Shown here: one piece after another, positions 1 to 8,934 of the stretch
Layout: each line of letters opens with the position of its first letter
How positions within the stretch are numbered: the first letter of the stretch is position 1
Assembly: GCA_945878375.1 (NCBI GenBank)
Contig: CAMDWG010000004.1
Coordinates: forward strand, 124,001 to 188,000
DNA from: Roseomonas mucosa
Lineage (GTDB): Bacteria; Pseudomonadota; Alphaproteobacteria; Acetobacterales; Acetobacteraceae
DNA: 64,000 nucleotides
Reading direction: 5' to 3'
The notes under the pieces: model-generated
Seen by the model: only the letters and a program-made list of their open reading frames with translations
Told to the model about the DNA's origin: nothing
Database searches by the model: none
Program-made: the position numbers and the translations under genes

Positions 1-194
1 ATCAGGCCGAGGATGCATTTCAGCGTCACCGACTTGCCCGAGCCCGACCCGCCCAGGATCACCATCGAATGGCCGGCGCGGATATCGAGGTCCACGCCAT
101 CCAGCACCACTTTCGGGCCGAAGGCCTTGGCCAGCCCGCGCAGCCGGATCTTCGGCGTGGTCGCCCCGTTCGCCTCCAACACATTGGCGCTCAT
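1..194 (-). CDS. mlaF: MlaF-type phospholipid ABC transporter ATPase (N-terminal part, runs off window)
   Basis: Only the first 64 codons are present; the gene continues past the left edge. The product begins MSANVLEANG and carries a complete Walker A motif GGSGSGKS near residues 49-56, preceded by a typical ABC N-terminal beta region (KIRLRGLAKAFG). Its ATG overlaps the mlaE stop codon in the arrangement ATGA, so the two are translationally coupled. MlaF is the cytoplasmic ATPase that drives MlaE in retrograde phospholipid transport keeping the outer membrane asymmetric. The MlaF assignment rests mainly on the partner gene; a toluene-tolerance (Ttg2A) name is equivalent. Confidence 0.85.
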   Translation of the reverse strand, partial: MSANVLEANGATTPKIRLRGLAKAFGPKVVLDGVDLDIRAGHSMVILGGSGSGKSVTLKCILGL

Positions 195-1006
195 CGGCTG
201 AACATCATCGCCGTCAGCACATAGTCGCTGGCCAGGATCAGGATGGAGCTGGCGACGACCGCCGAGGTCGTGGCGCGGCCCACGCCCTGCGCGCCACCGC
301 CCGAGGTGTAGCCGCACCAGCAGCCCATCAGCGTCACGATGAAGCCGAAGGCCGCCGCCTTGATCAGGCCCGAGATCACGTCCCAACTCTGCAGGAAGTC
401 GAAGGTCGCCTTCAGATAGGCCCCCGATGAGAAGCCCAGCTGCTGCGTGCCGATCAGCCAGCCGCCCATCACGCCCAGGATGTTCGCCACCACCACCAGC
501 AGCGGCAGCGCGATGGTCCCCGCCAGGATGCGCGGCGTGACCAGATACTTCATGGGGTTGGTGGACAGCGTGTTCAGCGCATCGATCTGGTCGGTGACGC
601 GCATCGTCCCGATCTCGGCCGCGAAGGCCGCGCCGATCCGGCCTGCGACCATCAGCCCCGCCAGCACCGGCCCGAGTTCGCGCGTGATGGACAGCACGAC
701 CACATTCGCCACCGCCCCTTCCGCATTGAAGCGCGCGAAGCCGGTATAGGATTGCAGCGCCAGCACCATGCCCGTGAAGAAAGCGGTCATCGCCACCACC
801 GGCAGGCTGAACCAGGCGATCTCCACGAAGGCCTTGAGGAACAGCCGCCCATAGAAGGGCGGGCGGAAGATGTGGCCGATCGCCTCCGCCGCGAAGAGCG
901 CGACGGCGCCCGCGCCCCGCAGGATGCCAAGGACGAAGCGGCCAAGCCCCGCCGTCAGGTCGAGTGCGCGATCCAAGACCTCAGACGCCCCCATAGGCGC
1001 GGGCAT
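191..1006 (-). CDS. mlaE: MlaE-family phospholipid ABC transporter permease
   Basis: The 271-residue product is the usual length for MlaE permeases. It has an amphipathic N-terminal part, a first membrane segment around residues 62-88, and the family hallmark block of an R-E-L-G-P-V-L-type turn followed by GRIGAAFAAEIGTM near residues 110-135, then three more hydrophobic segments to the C terminus. MlaE forms the inner-membrane channel of the Mla system. The gene follows alr: the ATG used here overlaps the alr 3' end by 26 bp, and a second in-frame ATG at 994 overlaps by 14 bp and cannot be excluded. The stop overlaps the mlaF start. MlaD, the periplasmic partner, would be expected beyond the left edge. 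Confidence 0.9.
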   Translation of the reverse strand: MPAPMGASEVLDRALDLTAGLGRFVLGILRGAGAVALFAAEAIGHIFRPPFYGRLFLKAFVEIAWFSLPVVAMTAFFTGMVLALQSYTGFARFNAEGAVANVVVLSITRELGPVLAGLMVAGRIGAAFAAEIGTMRVTDQIDALNTLSTNPMKYLVTPRILAGTIALPLLVVVANILGVMGGWLIGTQQLGFSSGAYLKATFDFLQSWDVISGLIKAAAFGFIVTLMGCWCGYTSGGGAQGVGRATTSAVVASSILILASDYVLTAMMFSR

Positions 1007-2099
1007 GGCGGCGCCCGAGCGAGGTCAGGATCTCATAGCCGATGGTGCCGCAGCGCGCGGCGATGTCGTCGGGCGTGTTGGACCAGGCCGTGCCCTCCCC
1101 GCCGCCGATCAGCAGCAGCCGGTCGCCCGGACGCGCTTCCGGTATCTCGGTCACGTCGAAGGTCGTCAGATCCATCGAAACCCGCCCCACCAGCGGCACG
1201 GTCCGGCCATGGAGAAGCCCAAGGGACCGGCCGGACAGGGCGCGAAGGTAGCCATCGGCATAGCCCGCCGCAACGGTTGCAATCCGCCGGGGCGTGTTCG
1301 CGGTCCAGGACGCGCCATAGCCCACCGTGTCGCCCGCCGCGACCTCCCGCACCTGCAGCACTTCCGCCTCCACCCGCGCCACCTGCCGCATCGGGTTGGG
1401 CGCGCCGGGGGTGGGGTTGATGCCATAGAGCGCGCAGCCCGGCCGGGCGAGGTCCGAGCCGAAACCGGCCCCGAGGAAGATGCCCGACGAATTGGCGAAA
1501 CTGCGCGGGATGCCGGGCGCGATCCGCGCCGCGGCCTCGGCGAAGCGGGTGCGCTGGGCGGCGTTCAGCGGATGCGCTGGCTCATCCGCGCAGGCCAGAT
1601 GCGTCATGACGTAGCGCAGCGCGATGCCGTCCAGCATCGCGCGGTCCCCGGCCAGCGCCGCCTGTTCGCGCGCATCGAGGCCGAGGCGGCTCATCCCGGT
1701 GTCCAGATGCAGCAGCGCGGGGCGTGGCGCGCCGGCGGCGCGGCCGGCGGCGGCATGGGAAGCGATATCGCCCAGATGGTTCAGCACCGGCACCAGCGCG
1801 GCCTGTCCATCCGCGCCGGGCGGGAAGCCGTTGAGCACGATGATCTCTGTCCCGGCGCCGAGGCCGTCGCGCAGCGCCAGCCCTTCCGTCAGATGCGCGA
1901 CGAAGAAGGTGCCGCAGCCGGCCTGCCGCAGCGCCCGCGCGACCGGAACCGCGCCCAGCCCATAGCCATCCGCCTTCACCACCCCGGCGCAGGCCGCGCC
2001 ATGGCGCGCGACCAAGTCGCGCCAATTGGCGACGATGGCGCCGAGATCGACGCGCAGCAGCGGCTGGCCCGGCGCGGGGGTGGGTGGGGCGTGGCTCAC
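981..2099 (-). CDS. alr: Alanine racemase
   Basis: A 372-residue fold-III PLP enzyme that interconverts L- and D-alanine to supply D-alanine for peptidoglycan. The pyridoxal lysine lies in VKADGYGLG (Lys42) at the end of the first barrel strand. The second catalytic residue is the tyrosine of VGYGASW in the C-terminal domain, and the conserved GRVSMDLT block follows. The start codon is GTG. The gene begins directly after the dnaB stop (no intergenic base) and runs into mlaE, so dnaB-alr-mlaE-mlaF looks like one transcription unit. dnaB next to alr is a familiar alphaproteobacterial order. Confidence 0.95.
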   Translation of the reverse strand: MSHAPPTPAPGQPLLRVDLGAIVANWRDLVARHGAACAGVVKADGYGLGAVPVARALRQAGCGTFFVAHLTEGLALRDGLGAGTEIIVLNGFPPGADGQAALVPVLNHLGDIASHAAAGRAAGAPRPALLHLDTGMSRLGLDAREQAALAGDRAMLDGIALRYVMTHLACADEPAHPLNAAQRTRFAEAAARIAPGIPRSFANSSGIFLGAGFGSDLARPGCALYGINPTPGAPNPMRQVARVEAEVLQVREVAAGDTVGYGASWTANTPRRIATVAAGYADGYLRALSGRSLGLLHGRTVPLVGRVSMDLTTFDVTEIPEARPGDRLLLIGGGEGTAWSNTPDDIAARCGTIGYEILTSLGRRHARAYGGV

Positions 2100-3626
2100 C
2101 TAATCCCCGTATCCGCCCTCATGCTGGGTGTCGAGGTCGCCGAAGCGGGTGAACTCGCCTTCGAAGAACAGCTTGATCGTGCCGGTGGGGCCGTGGCGCT
2201 GCTTGGCGATGATCAGCTCCGCCTTGTTGTGCGCCTCCTCCATGTCCTTCTGCCATTTGTCGATGGCGGTGGAGAATTTCTCGGAATTGTCGAAGTTCAT
2301 CTCCTTCGGCTGGCGCTGGGCCAGGTAGTATTCGTCGCGGTAGATGAACATCACCATGTCGGCGTCCTGCTCGATCGAGCCGGATTCGCGCAAATCCGAC
2401 AGCTGCGGCCGCTTGTCCTCGCGGCTTTCCACTTGGCGCGACAGCTGCGACAGCGCGATCACCGGCACCGACAATTCCTTCGCGATCGCCTTCAGCCCCT
2501 GGGTGATCATGCTGATCTCCAGCACGCGGCTGTCGGGCTTGGTGCCGGCGGCGGGGCGCATCAGCTGCAGATAGTCCACCACGATCAGGTCGAGCCCCCG
2601 CGTGCGCTGCAAGCGGCGGCAGCGGGTACGCAGCGCGCTGATGGTGATCGCCGGCGTGTCGTCGATGAACAGCGGCAGGCCCTGCAATTCGCGGCTGACC
2701 TCCACGAAGCGATCGAAGTCGCGCTGCATGATGTCACCGCGCCGGATGCGGTCGCCGGAGATGCGCGCTTCCTCGGACAGCAAGCGCGTGGCCAGCTGGT
2801 CGCAGCTCATTTCCAGCGAGAAGATCGCGACGCCGCCGCGGGGGACGGCGTTCGGGTTCTCGTCCCGCGCCTTGCGCAGGATGCTGCGCGCGGCGCCGAA
2901 GGCGACCTTGGTCGCGAGCGCGGTCTTGCCCATGCCGGGCCGGCCCGCGAGGATCACGAGGTCCGACGGATGCAACCCGCCCGTCCGCTTGTCGAGATCG
3001 CGCAGGCCAGAGGACAGCCCCGATACGCCGCCCGGATTGGAAAAGGCCTTCGCCGCCTGCTGCACCGCCTGCGCCAGCGCGCGTTCGAAGGTGACGAGGT
3101 TCTCCCCGCCGCCATTGTCGCGCGACAGGTCGAACAGGTTCTGTTCCGCCGCTTCGAGCTGCTGGCGGGCATCCAGTTCTGGCTCCGCGCCGAAGGCGCG
3201 GTTCACCACCGTCTCGCCCACATCGATCAGCTGGCGGCGCAGCCAGGCATCATGGATGACGCGGCCATATTCGCCGGCATTGATGATGCCGACCATCGCC
3301 GACAGAAGCTGGCCGAGATAGGCGGGGCCGCCCACCTCATCGAGCAAGCCGTTATGCTCGAACTCGACGCGCAGCGTCACCGCATCGGCCAGCTGCCCCG
3401 CCTCGACCCGGCGCTGGATCGCGGCGTAGATGCGGCCGTGGACGGCATCGACGAAATGCTCGGCCGCGAGGAATTCGCTGACCCGCTCATAGGCCTTGTT
3501 GTTGGCCAGCAGCGCGCCGAGCAGCGCCTGCTCGGCTTCGAGATTGGCCGGTGGCAGGCGCTGGGAGAGGCCAAACAGCCCCTCTCCATTCGCGCCGCCG
3601 CCGGGTGGGCCGCCAAAGGTGTTCAT
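2100..3626 (-). CDS. dnaB: Replicative DNA helicase DnaB
   Basis: A 508-residue product of normal length. The N-terminal DnaG-interacting domain covers about residues 20-130 and opens with the family signature NLEAEQALLGALL. The RecA-type C-terminal motor has Walker A GRPGMGKT near residue 228, a Walker B strand ending DLIVVDYLQLM, and the nucleotide-sensing block QLSRQVESREDKRP followed by SDLRESGSIEQDAD. No intein or insertion interrupts the motor. The hexamer unwinds the parental duplex at the replication fork. It heads the operon with alr; the 156 bp upstream contains two DnaA-box-like sequences. Confidence 0.97.
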   Translation of the reverse strand: MNTFGGPPGGGANGEGLFGLSQRLPPANLEAEQALLGALLANNKAYERVSEFLAAEHFVDAVHGRIYAAIQRRVEAGQLADAVTLRVEFEHNGLLDEVGGPAYLGQLLSAMVGIINAGEYGRVIHDAWLRRQLIDVGETVVNRAFGAEPELDARQQLEAAEQNLFDLSRDNGGGENLVTFERALAQAVQQAAKAFSNPGGVSGLSSGLRDLDKRTGGLHPSDLVILAGRPGMGKTALATKVAFGAARSILRKARDENPNAVPRGGVAIFSLEMSCDQLATRLLSEEARISGDRIRRGDIMQRDFDRFVEVSRELQGLPLFIDDTPAITISALRTRCRRLQRTRGLDLIVVDYLQLMRPAAGTKPDSRVLEISMITQGLKAIAKELSVPVIALSQLSRQVESREDKRPQLSDLRESGSIEQDADMVMFIYRDEYYLAQRQPKEMNFDNSEKFSTAIDKWQKDMEEAHNKAELIIAKQRHGPTGTIKLFFEGEFTRFGDLDTQHEGGYGD

Positions 3627-3672
3627 CGCCGCAGCCTAGACCCTGGCGCGCCCCGGCGCCCCCCCGACTGCC

Positions 3673-3691
3673 TGTGGACGGCTGTGGATAG
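3673..3691. promoter_or_regulatory. Possible tandem DnaA-box-like sites upstream of dnaB
   Basis: Two sequences read TGTGGACGG (3673-3681) and TGTGGATAG (3683-3691), starting 10 bp apart, one helical turn. The second matches 8 of 9 positions of the DnaA box read as TGTGNATAA; the first is a weak match of 6 of 9. They lie about 50 bp upstream of the dnaB start. DnaA control of dnaB is plausible, but a two-site chance match in a regulatory gap is quite possible. Confidence 0.22.
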
Positions 3692-3782
3692 CGGGTATGC
3701 TTTTGGGGCCCTCAGACGCCGGTCGCCCTTTCCGATAACCTCGGACACAAGCCGGGTAGGTCAGCCAGTTCGGCCCTTGCCC

Positions 3783-5024
3783 TCACACCAATGCGAAGAT
3801 GCGGGCGGGGCGGGTGGCGCCTTCGGCCTCCGCCATCCAGTCCCGCGTCAGCGGCAGCGTCGCGCGGTCGCGGGTCAGTTGCAGTTGCCAGTTCATGTGG
3901 TCGCCGTGGCGGAAGGTATATTCGCTGCCCGCCAGGTAGAACTCGAACATGCGGCAGAAGCGCTCATCATACAGCGCGCGGATCGCATCCCGGTTGGCGG
4001 CGAAACGCCTTCGCCATTCAGCCAGCGTCAGCGCGTAGTGCAGGCGCAGGATCTCGAGATCGGTGATCCAGAGCCCGGCCTTCTCCACCGCCGGCACGAT
4101 TTCGGACAGGGCGGGGGAATAGGCGCCGGGGAAGATGTACTTGGTGAGCCAGGGATTGGTGCTGGCCGGCCCGCTCATCCGCCCGATCGCATGGACCAGC
4201 GCCACGCCATCGGGCTTCAGCGCGGCCTGGATCACGCGGAAGAAGGTCGCGTAATTGGCGATGCCCACATGCTCGAACATGCCCACCGAGACGATCCGGT
4301 CCACTGTGCGCGTCCAGGCGCGGTAATCCATCAATTCGAACCGCACGCGGTCCCCAAGCCCTGCCTCCGCCGCCCGGCGGCGGGATTCGGCGAGCCGTTC
4401 CTCGGACAGCGTGATGCCGGTGACGCGGCAGCCCCAGTCGCGCGCCAGATGCAGCGCCATGCCGCCCCAGCCCGAGCCGATGTCCAATACCTCAAGCCCC
4501 GGCCGGTCGAGCCTGCGCTTCGCCGCGATATGGCGCTTCTTCAGCGCCTGGGCTTCCTCCAGCGTCTCCGTGCCGGTCGGGAAATAGGCGCAGGAATATT
4601 GGCGGTCCGCATCCAGGAACAGGCCATAGAGCGCGCCGTTCAGGTCGTAGTGATGCGCGACATTGCGCTTCGCCCGCCCCGCCGGGTTCAGCTGGGCCAG
4701 GTAGCGCGTGGCGCGGCGCGCGAGGCCCAGCGCCTCGTCGGCCGGGTGGCGCCAGACGCCCCAGCTGTTCAGCACCAGCAGCTCGACCAGCGGGCCGAGC
4801 CCGCCCTCCAGCGGCTCGATCCGGCCTTCCATGTAGAGCTCACCGAAGGCCAGCGCCGGGTTCAGCACCAGGCGGCGCGTGGCGGCGGCATCGGCCACGG
4901 CGAAGCCGGCTTCCGGGCCGGGTTCCCGGCCGAAGCGACGCAGCGTCCCATCCGCATGGCGCAGCGTCAGCCGCCCCCGGACGACCAGGCGGTCCAGCGC
5001 GGCGTCGAGCAGTTTCGGGACCAT
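3783..5024 (-). CDS. cfa: Cyclopropane-fatty-acyl-phospholipid synthase family methyltransferase
   Basis: A 413-residue protein that would methylate cis-double bonds of membrane phospholipid acyl chains with S-adenosylmethionine. The N-terminal roughly 110 residues form the lipid-binding-type domain. The SAM-binding site is VLDIGSGWGG near residue 178, followed by GITLSEER and the conserved SVGMFEHVG segment. The C-terminal part holds RMFEFYLAGSE, the bicarbonate and active-site region of the family. The start is placed at the ATG preceded by GAGGGTT. It is a single-gene unit between dnaB and the ribosomal operon. Confidence 0.9.
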   Translation of the reverse strand: MVPKLLDAALDRLVVRGRLTLRHADGTLRRFGREPGPEAGFAVADAAATRRLVLNPALAFGELYMEGRIEPLEGGLGPLVELLVLNSWGVWRHPADEALGLARRATRYLAQLNPAGRAKRNVAHHYDLNGALYGLFLDADRQYSCAYFPTGTETLEEAQALKKRHIAAKRRLDRPGLEVLDIGSGWGGMALHLARDWGCRVTGITLSEERLAESRRRAAEAGLGDRVRFELMDYRAWTRTVDRIVSVGMFEHVGIANYATFFRVIQAALKPDGVALVHAIGRMSGPASTNPWLTKYIFPGAYSPALSEIVPAVEKAGLWITDLEILRLHYALTLAEWRRRFAANRDAIRALYDERFCRMFEFYLAGSEYTFRHGDHMNWQLQLTRDRATLPLTRDWMAEAEGATRPARIFALV

Positions 5025-5124
5025 GGCAGAACCCTCGGCCTCCGGCTGCGCGGCCGTGTCGTATCGGCCCCGGATTCCGGGATCTAAGGATCCGCAGCCG
5101 CCAGGGTTCGGGAGGGCCTAAACA

Positions 5125-5163
5125 CGAAAGGCGGATGGACCGGGAAGGTCCATCCGCCTTTCG
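5125..5163 (-). terminator. Long perfect hairpin downstream of rplI
   Basis: A perfect 17-bp inverted repeat (5125-5141 and 5147-5163) with a 5-base GGGAA loop, lying 68 bp downstream of the rplI stop. On the minus strand it is followed by TGTTTA, a weak U-run. A smaller hairpin (7-bp stem, 5203-5221) lies between it and rplI. Both cfa and rplI are on the minus strand, so this hairpin separates the end of the ribosomal operon from cfa. Terminator function is inferred from position and stability. Confidence 0.7.
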
Positions 5164-5230
5164 GATTGCACGGGGTGGGCGCCGAGGCCCCCACCCCTGT
5201 GTGTCCCGCGCGAGGCGGGACGGTGTCGGT

Positions 5231-5800
5231 TCAGCGATCCATCGCCGCGCCGAGTTCCGCGAGCTCGGCGGCCAGCTCGGCCTCCAGGCTCTCGTCCTCG
5301 GATTGCTGGGCGGCGCGGAGATCCTCGCCGCGCGCCTGCTTGTCGGCTTCTTCCTGCGACCGGGCCACGTTCACGCCAACGGGGATCACCACCTCGGGGT
5401 GGAGTTCCACGCGGACCTGCGTGATGCCGGTCGTCTTGATCGGCTGCTCCAGCAGGACCTGGGCGCGGTCGACCGTGAGGCCATTGGCCTTGCAGGCATC
5501 CGCGATGTCGCGCGAGGTGACGGAGCCATAGAGGCCGCCGCTCTCGCCCGCCGCGCGGATGATCACCACGGAAAGGCCGAAGACGCGCTCGGCGACCAGC
5601 TCGGCCTCCTCGCGGCGCTTCAGGTTCTGGGCTTCCAGCTGGACGCGGTCCCGCTCGAAGCGGGCCAGATTGTCCTTGCTGGCGCGGATGGCCTTGCCCT
5701 GGGGCAGAAGGAAGTTACGGGCATAGCCCGGCTTCACCTTCACCAGTTCGCCCATCTGGCCGAGCTTGTCGACCCGCTGCATCAGAATGAGTTCGATCAT
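5231..5800 (-). CDS. rplI: 50S ribosomal protein L9
   Basis: The 189-residue product starts [18 protein letters not shown] and continues with [17 protein letters not shown], the diagnostic N-terminal rRNA-binding domain of L9. A long connecting helix and the C-terminal domain (residues about 75-150) follow. The tail beyond about residue 155 is acidic and alanine-rich, as in other alphaproteobacterial L9 proteins. It is the last gene of rpsF-rpsR-rplI, 16 bp after rpsR, and is followed by hairpins. Confidence 0.97.
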   Translation of the reverse strand: MIELILMQRVDKLGQMGELVKVKPGYARNFLLPQGKAIRASKDNLARFERDRVQLEAQNLKRREEAELVAERVFGLSVVIIRAAGESGGLYGSVTSRDIADACKANGLTVDRAQVLLEQPIKTTGITQVRVELHPEVVIPVGVNVARSQEEADKQARGEDLRAAQQSEDESLEAELAAELAELGAAMDR

Positions 5801-5816
5801 CGTCCGGGCCCTTCGC

Positions 5817-6104
5817 TCAGTCGTTGATCACATAGGGCAGCAACGCCAGGAACCGGGCGCGCTTGATGGCGAGCGCCAGTTCCCGCTGCTTCTTCGCGCT
5901 GACCGCAGTGATGCGGCTCGGCACGATCTTCCCGCGCTCCGACAGGAAGCGGGACAGCAGGCGAACGTCCTTGTAGTCGATCTTCGGCGCGTTCGGGCCG
6001 GAGAAAGGGCAGGACTTCTTGCGCCGGTAGAAGGGGCGGCGGGCGCCCACGGCCGGGCGGCGCGCGGCGGGGTTGTTGGCGGTGTCTTCAGTGCGATCGG
6101 ACAT
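5817..6104 (-). CDS. rpsR: 30S ribosomal protein S18
   Basis: A 95-residue protein with the S18 core: [28 protein letters not shown], and [29 protein letters not shown]. The N-terminal 22 residues are a variable, basic extension usual in alphaproteobacteria. S18 pairs with S6 on the platform of the small subunit. It sits 6 bp after rpsF. Confidence 0.97.
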   Translation of the reverse strand: MSDRTEDTANNPAARRPAVGARRPFYRRKKSCPFSGPNAPKIDYKDVRLLSRFLSERGKIVPSRITAVSAKKQRELALAIKRARFLALLPYVIND

Positions 6105-6110
6105 CTCGGC

Positions 6111-6587
6111 TCACTCCGCGTCCATATCCATTCCGCTGAGCTCGTCGCGCGGGCGCGCCCGGAACTCCTCGCGGTCGTCACGCTCGCGCCCGCCCGTGCG
6201 GCCGGAGCTGAAGCGGCCGGCCGGGCGCGGGCCACGGAAGCCGCGTTCGCGGTCCCGGTCCTCACCACGACGGGCAAGGATGGCGGACTGGCCTTCCTCG
6301 AGCGCCTCGACCTTGATGGTCAGGGTGCGCAGCACGTCTTCATGCAGGCCCAGCTGGCGTTCGGCTTCATGCAGCGCGGCCGGCGGGGTGTTCAGGCCGA
6401 GGAGCAGGTAATGCGCCTTGCGGTTCTTCTTGATCTTGTAGGCAAGACCACGAAGGCCCCAGTACTCGCGCTTGCGAACCTCGCCACCGCCGGCCTTGAT
6501 GGTCTGCTCGACCTGGTCGGCGATGGTTTCGACCTGCTGTTGGGTGATGTCGTTGCGTGCGATCAGCACGCATTCGTAGAGCGGCAT
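6111..6587 (-). CDS. rpsF: 30S ribosomal protein S6
   Basis: The 158-residue product starts MPLYECVLIARND and has the S6 ferredoxin-like core through about residue 100 (YWGLRGLAYKIKKNRKAHYLLL). A long charged tail rich in Arg, Gly and Asp follows, as found in other alphaproteobacterial S6 proteins. The open frame extends upstream, but this ATG is preceded by GAAGGGAGA at proper spacing and matches the family start exactly. First gene of the rpsF-rpsR-rplI operon, divergent from the glycosyltransferase gene across a 292-bp gap. Confidence 0.95.
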   Translation of the reverse strand: MPLYECVLIARNDITQQQVETIADQVEQTIKAGGGEVRKREYWGLRGLAYKIKKNRKAHYLLLGLNTPPAALHEAERQLGLHEDVLRTLTIKVEALEEGQSAILARRGEDRDRERGFRGPRPAGRFSSGRTGGRERDDREEFRARPRDELSGMDMDAE

Positions 6588-6879
6588 CTGGTCTCCCTTC
6601 GGCTGGCTCAGCCCCAGGCGCGACGGGTGTCGCGCTCTGTCCGCGGCGTCCCGGCCCGATGCCGGGGGCGCGCGCGGATGGGCATAGCCGGGACCGATGC
6701 CTCGGATCCCGGCAGGGAAGCGGGGCGTAAAGCACGGCGGGGGGGACCAGGGCAAGGGGCAGCACAAGGGCCAGGGCAAGAACGGGCGCTGGCGGGATCG
6801 TGACGCCGCCGGAAATTGTCGGCGCCCAGCCGCGCATGCAGATAGGCCCGAAAGGCCCGCCGCGCCCAGGGAACCGCCC

Positions 6880-7830
6880 ATGCCAGACGCCACCATCGTC
6901 ATCCCCTGCTACAACGCCGCCGCCTATGTCGAAGCGGCGCTGCGTTCGGCGCTGGACCAGACCTGCCGCGATATCGAGGTGATCGCGGTCGATGACCGTT
7001 CCACCGACGCCACCCCCCTCATCCTTCAGGAATGGGCCGCGCGCGACCCGCGCCTGGTCGTGCTGCGCCAGGCGGTGAATGGCGGGCCGTCTGCCGCCTG
7101 CAACGCCGCCTATGCCATCGCGCGGGGCCGCTGGGTCACGGTGCTCGATTCCGACGACCTCTACCTCCCCCCCCGCATCGAGCGCCTGGTGGCGGAGGCG
7201 GAAGCGCGCGGCGCGGACATGATCGCCGACAACCTGATCCAGCAGGATTTCGACACCGGCCGCGACCTCGGCCTGCATTTCCCGGAAGATGAGATGGCGC
7301 GCACCGCGCCGCTCGGCCTGCTCGACATGCTGTCGCGGGACATGCCCGACCGGCGCGGCACGTCGCGGCTCGGCTTCGTCCAGCCGCTGATCCGGCTCGA
7401 CCTGCTGCGCCGCCACGGGCTGCGCTTTTCCGAGGAGATCCGCGCGGGGGAGGATTTCCTGCACTATTTCGAATGCGTGGCGCACGGGGCGCGCTTCGTC
7501 GTGACGCCGGCGGCCTATTACGTCTATCGGCTGCGCCCCGGCTCCATCACCTTCCGGCCCAGCTCCACCTTCTACAACAGCGCCGCCAACCGGCGGATGA
7601 CAGCGGTCGCGCGGCGCAACGGCGCGCCCCGGGCGGTGCTGGACGCCCTCGCGCGCCGGCAGCAATTGCATGATTTCAACAGCTTGGCCCAGGCGGCGGC
7701 GGATGGGCAGGCGCTGAAGGCGCTCGGCTACCTGCATCCCTTCGGGGAAGCGGGGCTGCTGCGCCAGCTTCGCACCATCCTTGGCGCACTGCGCCGACGG
7801 CTCCGGGCGCCCAGCCCCTCGGCCGGCTGA
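6880..7830 (+). CDS. GT2-family glycosyltransferase
   Basis: A 316-residue GT-A fold enzyme. It begins MPDATIVIPCYNAAAYVEAA and has the nucleotide-binding DDRSTDAT turn near residue 42 and the metal-binding VLDSDDLY (DxD-type) near residue 89. A catalytic-base region with EDFLHYFE lies near residue 190. No membrane segment or signal peptide is evident, so it probably acts at the cytoplasmic face of the inner membrane. The sugar and acceptor cannot be read from sequence. An upstream extension of the frame is rejected because the family fold starts at this ATG. It stands alone between the ribosomal operon and the fab cluster. Confidence 0.85.
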   Translation: MPDATIVIPCYNAAAYVEAALRSALDQTCRDIEVIAVDDRSTDATPLILQEWAARDPRLVVLRQAVNGGPSAACNAAYAIARGRWVTVLDSDDLYLPPRIERLVAEAEARGADMIADNLIQQDFDTGRDLGLHFPEDEMARTAPLGLLDMLSRDMPDRRGTSRLGFVQPLIRLDLLRRHGLRFSEEIRAGEDFLHYFECVAHGARFVVTPAAYYVYRLRPGSITFRPSSTFYNSAANRRMTAVARRNGAPRAVLDALARRQQLHDFNSLAQAAADGQALKALGYLHPFGEAGLLRQLRTILGALRRRLRAPSPSAG

Positions 7831-7897
7831 AGGCGCCCGGGCTCACCCCAAACCAAACTCCGGTCCTGGTTGTCCGCCCGGGTGCGGGCGCGGCCCC

Positions 7898-7926
7898 TTG
7901 ACGCCGCCCCGCCGCAAGCCCTAGGC
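7898..7926 (+). promoter_or_regulatory. Candidate sigma-70-type promoter of the fab cluster
   Basis: TTGACG at 7898-7903, a 17-bp spacer, and CTAGGC at 7921-7926, 38 bp upstream of the fabD ATG. The -35 box is close to consensus and the spacing is ideal; the -10 box is poor by E. coli standards. Confidence 0.35.
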
Positions 7927-7963
7927 CGCGCGACCTCTCCACACCCAGGATCACTCTTCCGTC

Positions 7964-8923
7964 ATGGCGCTCGCCTTCACCTTCCCCGGACAGGGCAGCC
8001 AGGCCCTCGGCATGGGCCGCGACCTGGCCGCCGCCTTCCCCGCCGCGCGCGAGGTCTTCCAGGAAGTCGATGACACGCTGAAGCAGAAGCTCAGCCAGCT
8101 GATGTTCGAAGGCCCGGCGGAGGAGCTGACGCTGACCGCAAATGCCCAGCCGGCCCTGATGGCGATGAGCCTCGCCGTGCTGCGCGTGCTGGAGAAGGAA
8201 GGCGGCTTCGTGCTGCGCGACCGCGTGGCGCTGGTCGCCGGCCATTCGCTCGGCGAATACGCCGCACTCGCCGCCGCCGGCACCTTCGACATCCCGACCG
8301 CGGCCCGGCTGCTGCGGCTGCGCGGCGATGCGATGCAGGCCGCGACCCCGCCGGGGACGGGCGCGATGGCAGCCCTGCTCGGCGCCGAACTCGACCAGGC
8401 GCGGGAGATCTGCGCCGCCGCCGCCACCGACCCCGAGACGGGCAAGCGCGAGGTCGTCGAGGTCGCCAATGACAATGGCGGCGGGCAGATCGTCATCTCC
8501 GGCCACGCCGCCGCCGTGGACCGCGCGATCGAGCGTGCGAAGGAAGCCGGGGTGAAGCGGGCGATGAAGCTGCCCGTCTCCGCCCCCTTCCACAGCGCGC
8601 TGATGGCCCCGGCCGCCGATGCCATGGCCGAAGCGCTGGACCGCGCCACGATGCGCGGGCCGGTGGTGCCGCTGGTCGCCAATGTCTCCGCCGCCAAGGC
8701 GACCGATCCGGCCGAGGTCCGTGACCTGCTGGTGCGGCAGGTGACGGGCACGGTGCGTTGGCGCGAATGCATCCTGGCGATGGGCGCGATGGGCTGCGAC
8801 CGCTTCGTCGAGATCGGCTCGGGCAAGGTGCTGACCGGTCTGATGAAGCGCCTGATGCCAGAGGCGAAGGCGGAGGCCATCGGCACGCCCGCCGACATCG
8901 AAGCCTTCCTGAAGACCGTCTGA
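7964..8923 (+). CDS. fabD: Malonyl-CoA:ACP transacylase FabD
   Basis: A 319-residue enzyme that loads malonyl groups from CoA onto acyl carrier protein, the first committed transfer of type II fatty-acid synthesis. The N terminus FTFPGQGSQ is the family signature, and the nucleophilic serine lies in GHSLGEYAAL near residue 94. The catalytic histidine is in PVSAPFHSALM near residue 209. It is the first gene of fabD-fabG-acpP-fabF-mltG; fabG follows after 11 bp. Confidence 0.97.
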   Translation: MALAFTFPGQGSQALGMGRDLAAAFPAAREVFQEVDDTLKQKLSQLMFEGPAEELTLTANAQPALMAMSLAVLRVLEKEGGFVLRDRVALVAGHSLGEYAALAAAGTFDIPTAARLLRLRGDAMQAATPPGTGAMAALLGAELDQAREICAAAATDPETGKREVVEVANDNGGGQIVISGHAAAVDRAIERAKEAGVKRAMKLPVSAPFHSALMAPAADAMAEALDRATMRGPVVPLVANVSAAKATDPAEVRDLLVRQVTGTVRWRECILAMGAMGCDRFVEIGSGKVLTGLMKRLMPEAKAEAIGTPADIEAFLKTV

Positions 8924-8934
8924 GGGGACCCCGC

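Noticed and set aside
870-5087. Very long open frame on the plus strand, antisense to alr, dnaB and cfa
   Set aside because: It is open only because of the high GC content; its predicted protein is a low-complexity Arg/Ala/Gly string with no domain, and three clear genes with catalytic motifs occupy the other strand.
6588-6879. Possible N-terminal extensions of rpsF and of the divergent glycosyltransferase into their shared gap
   Set aside because: Both families have well-defined starts that match the chosen ATGs, and the extensions are low-complexity sequence.
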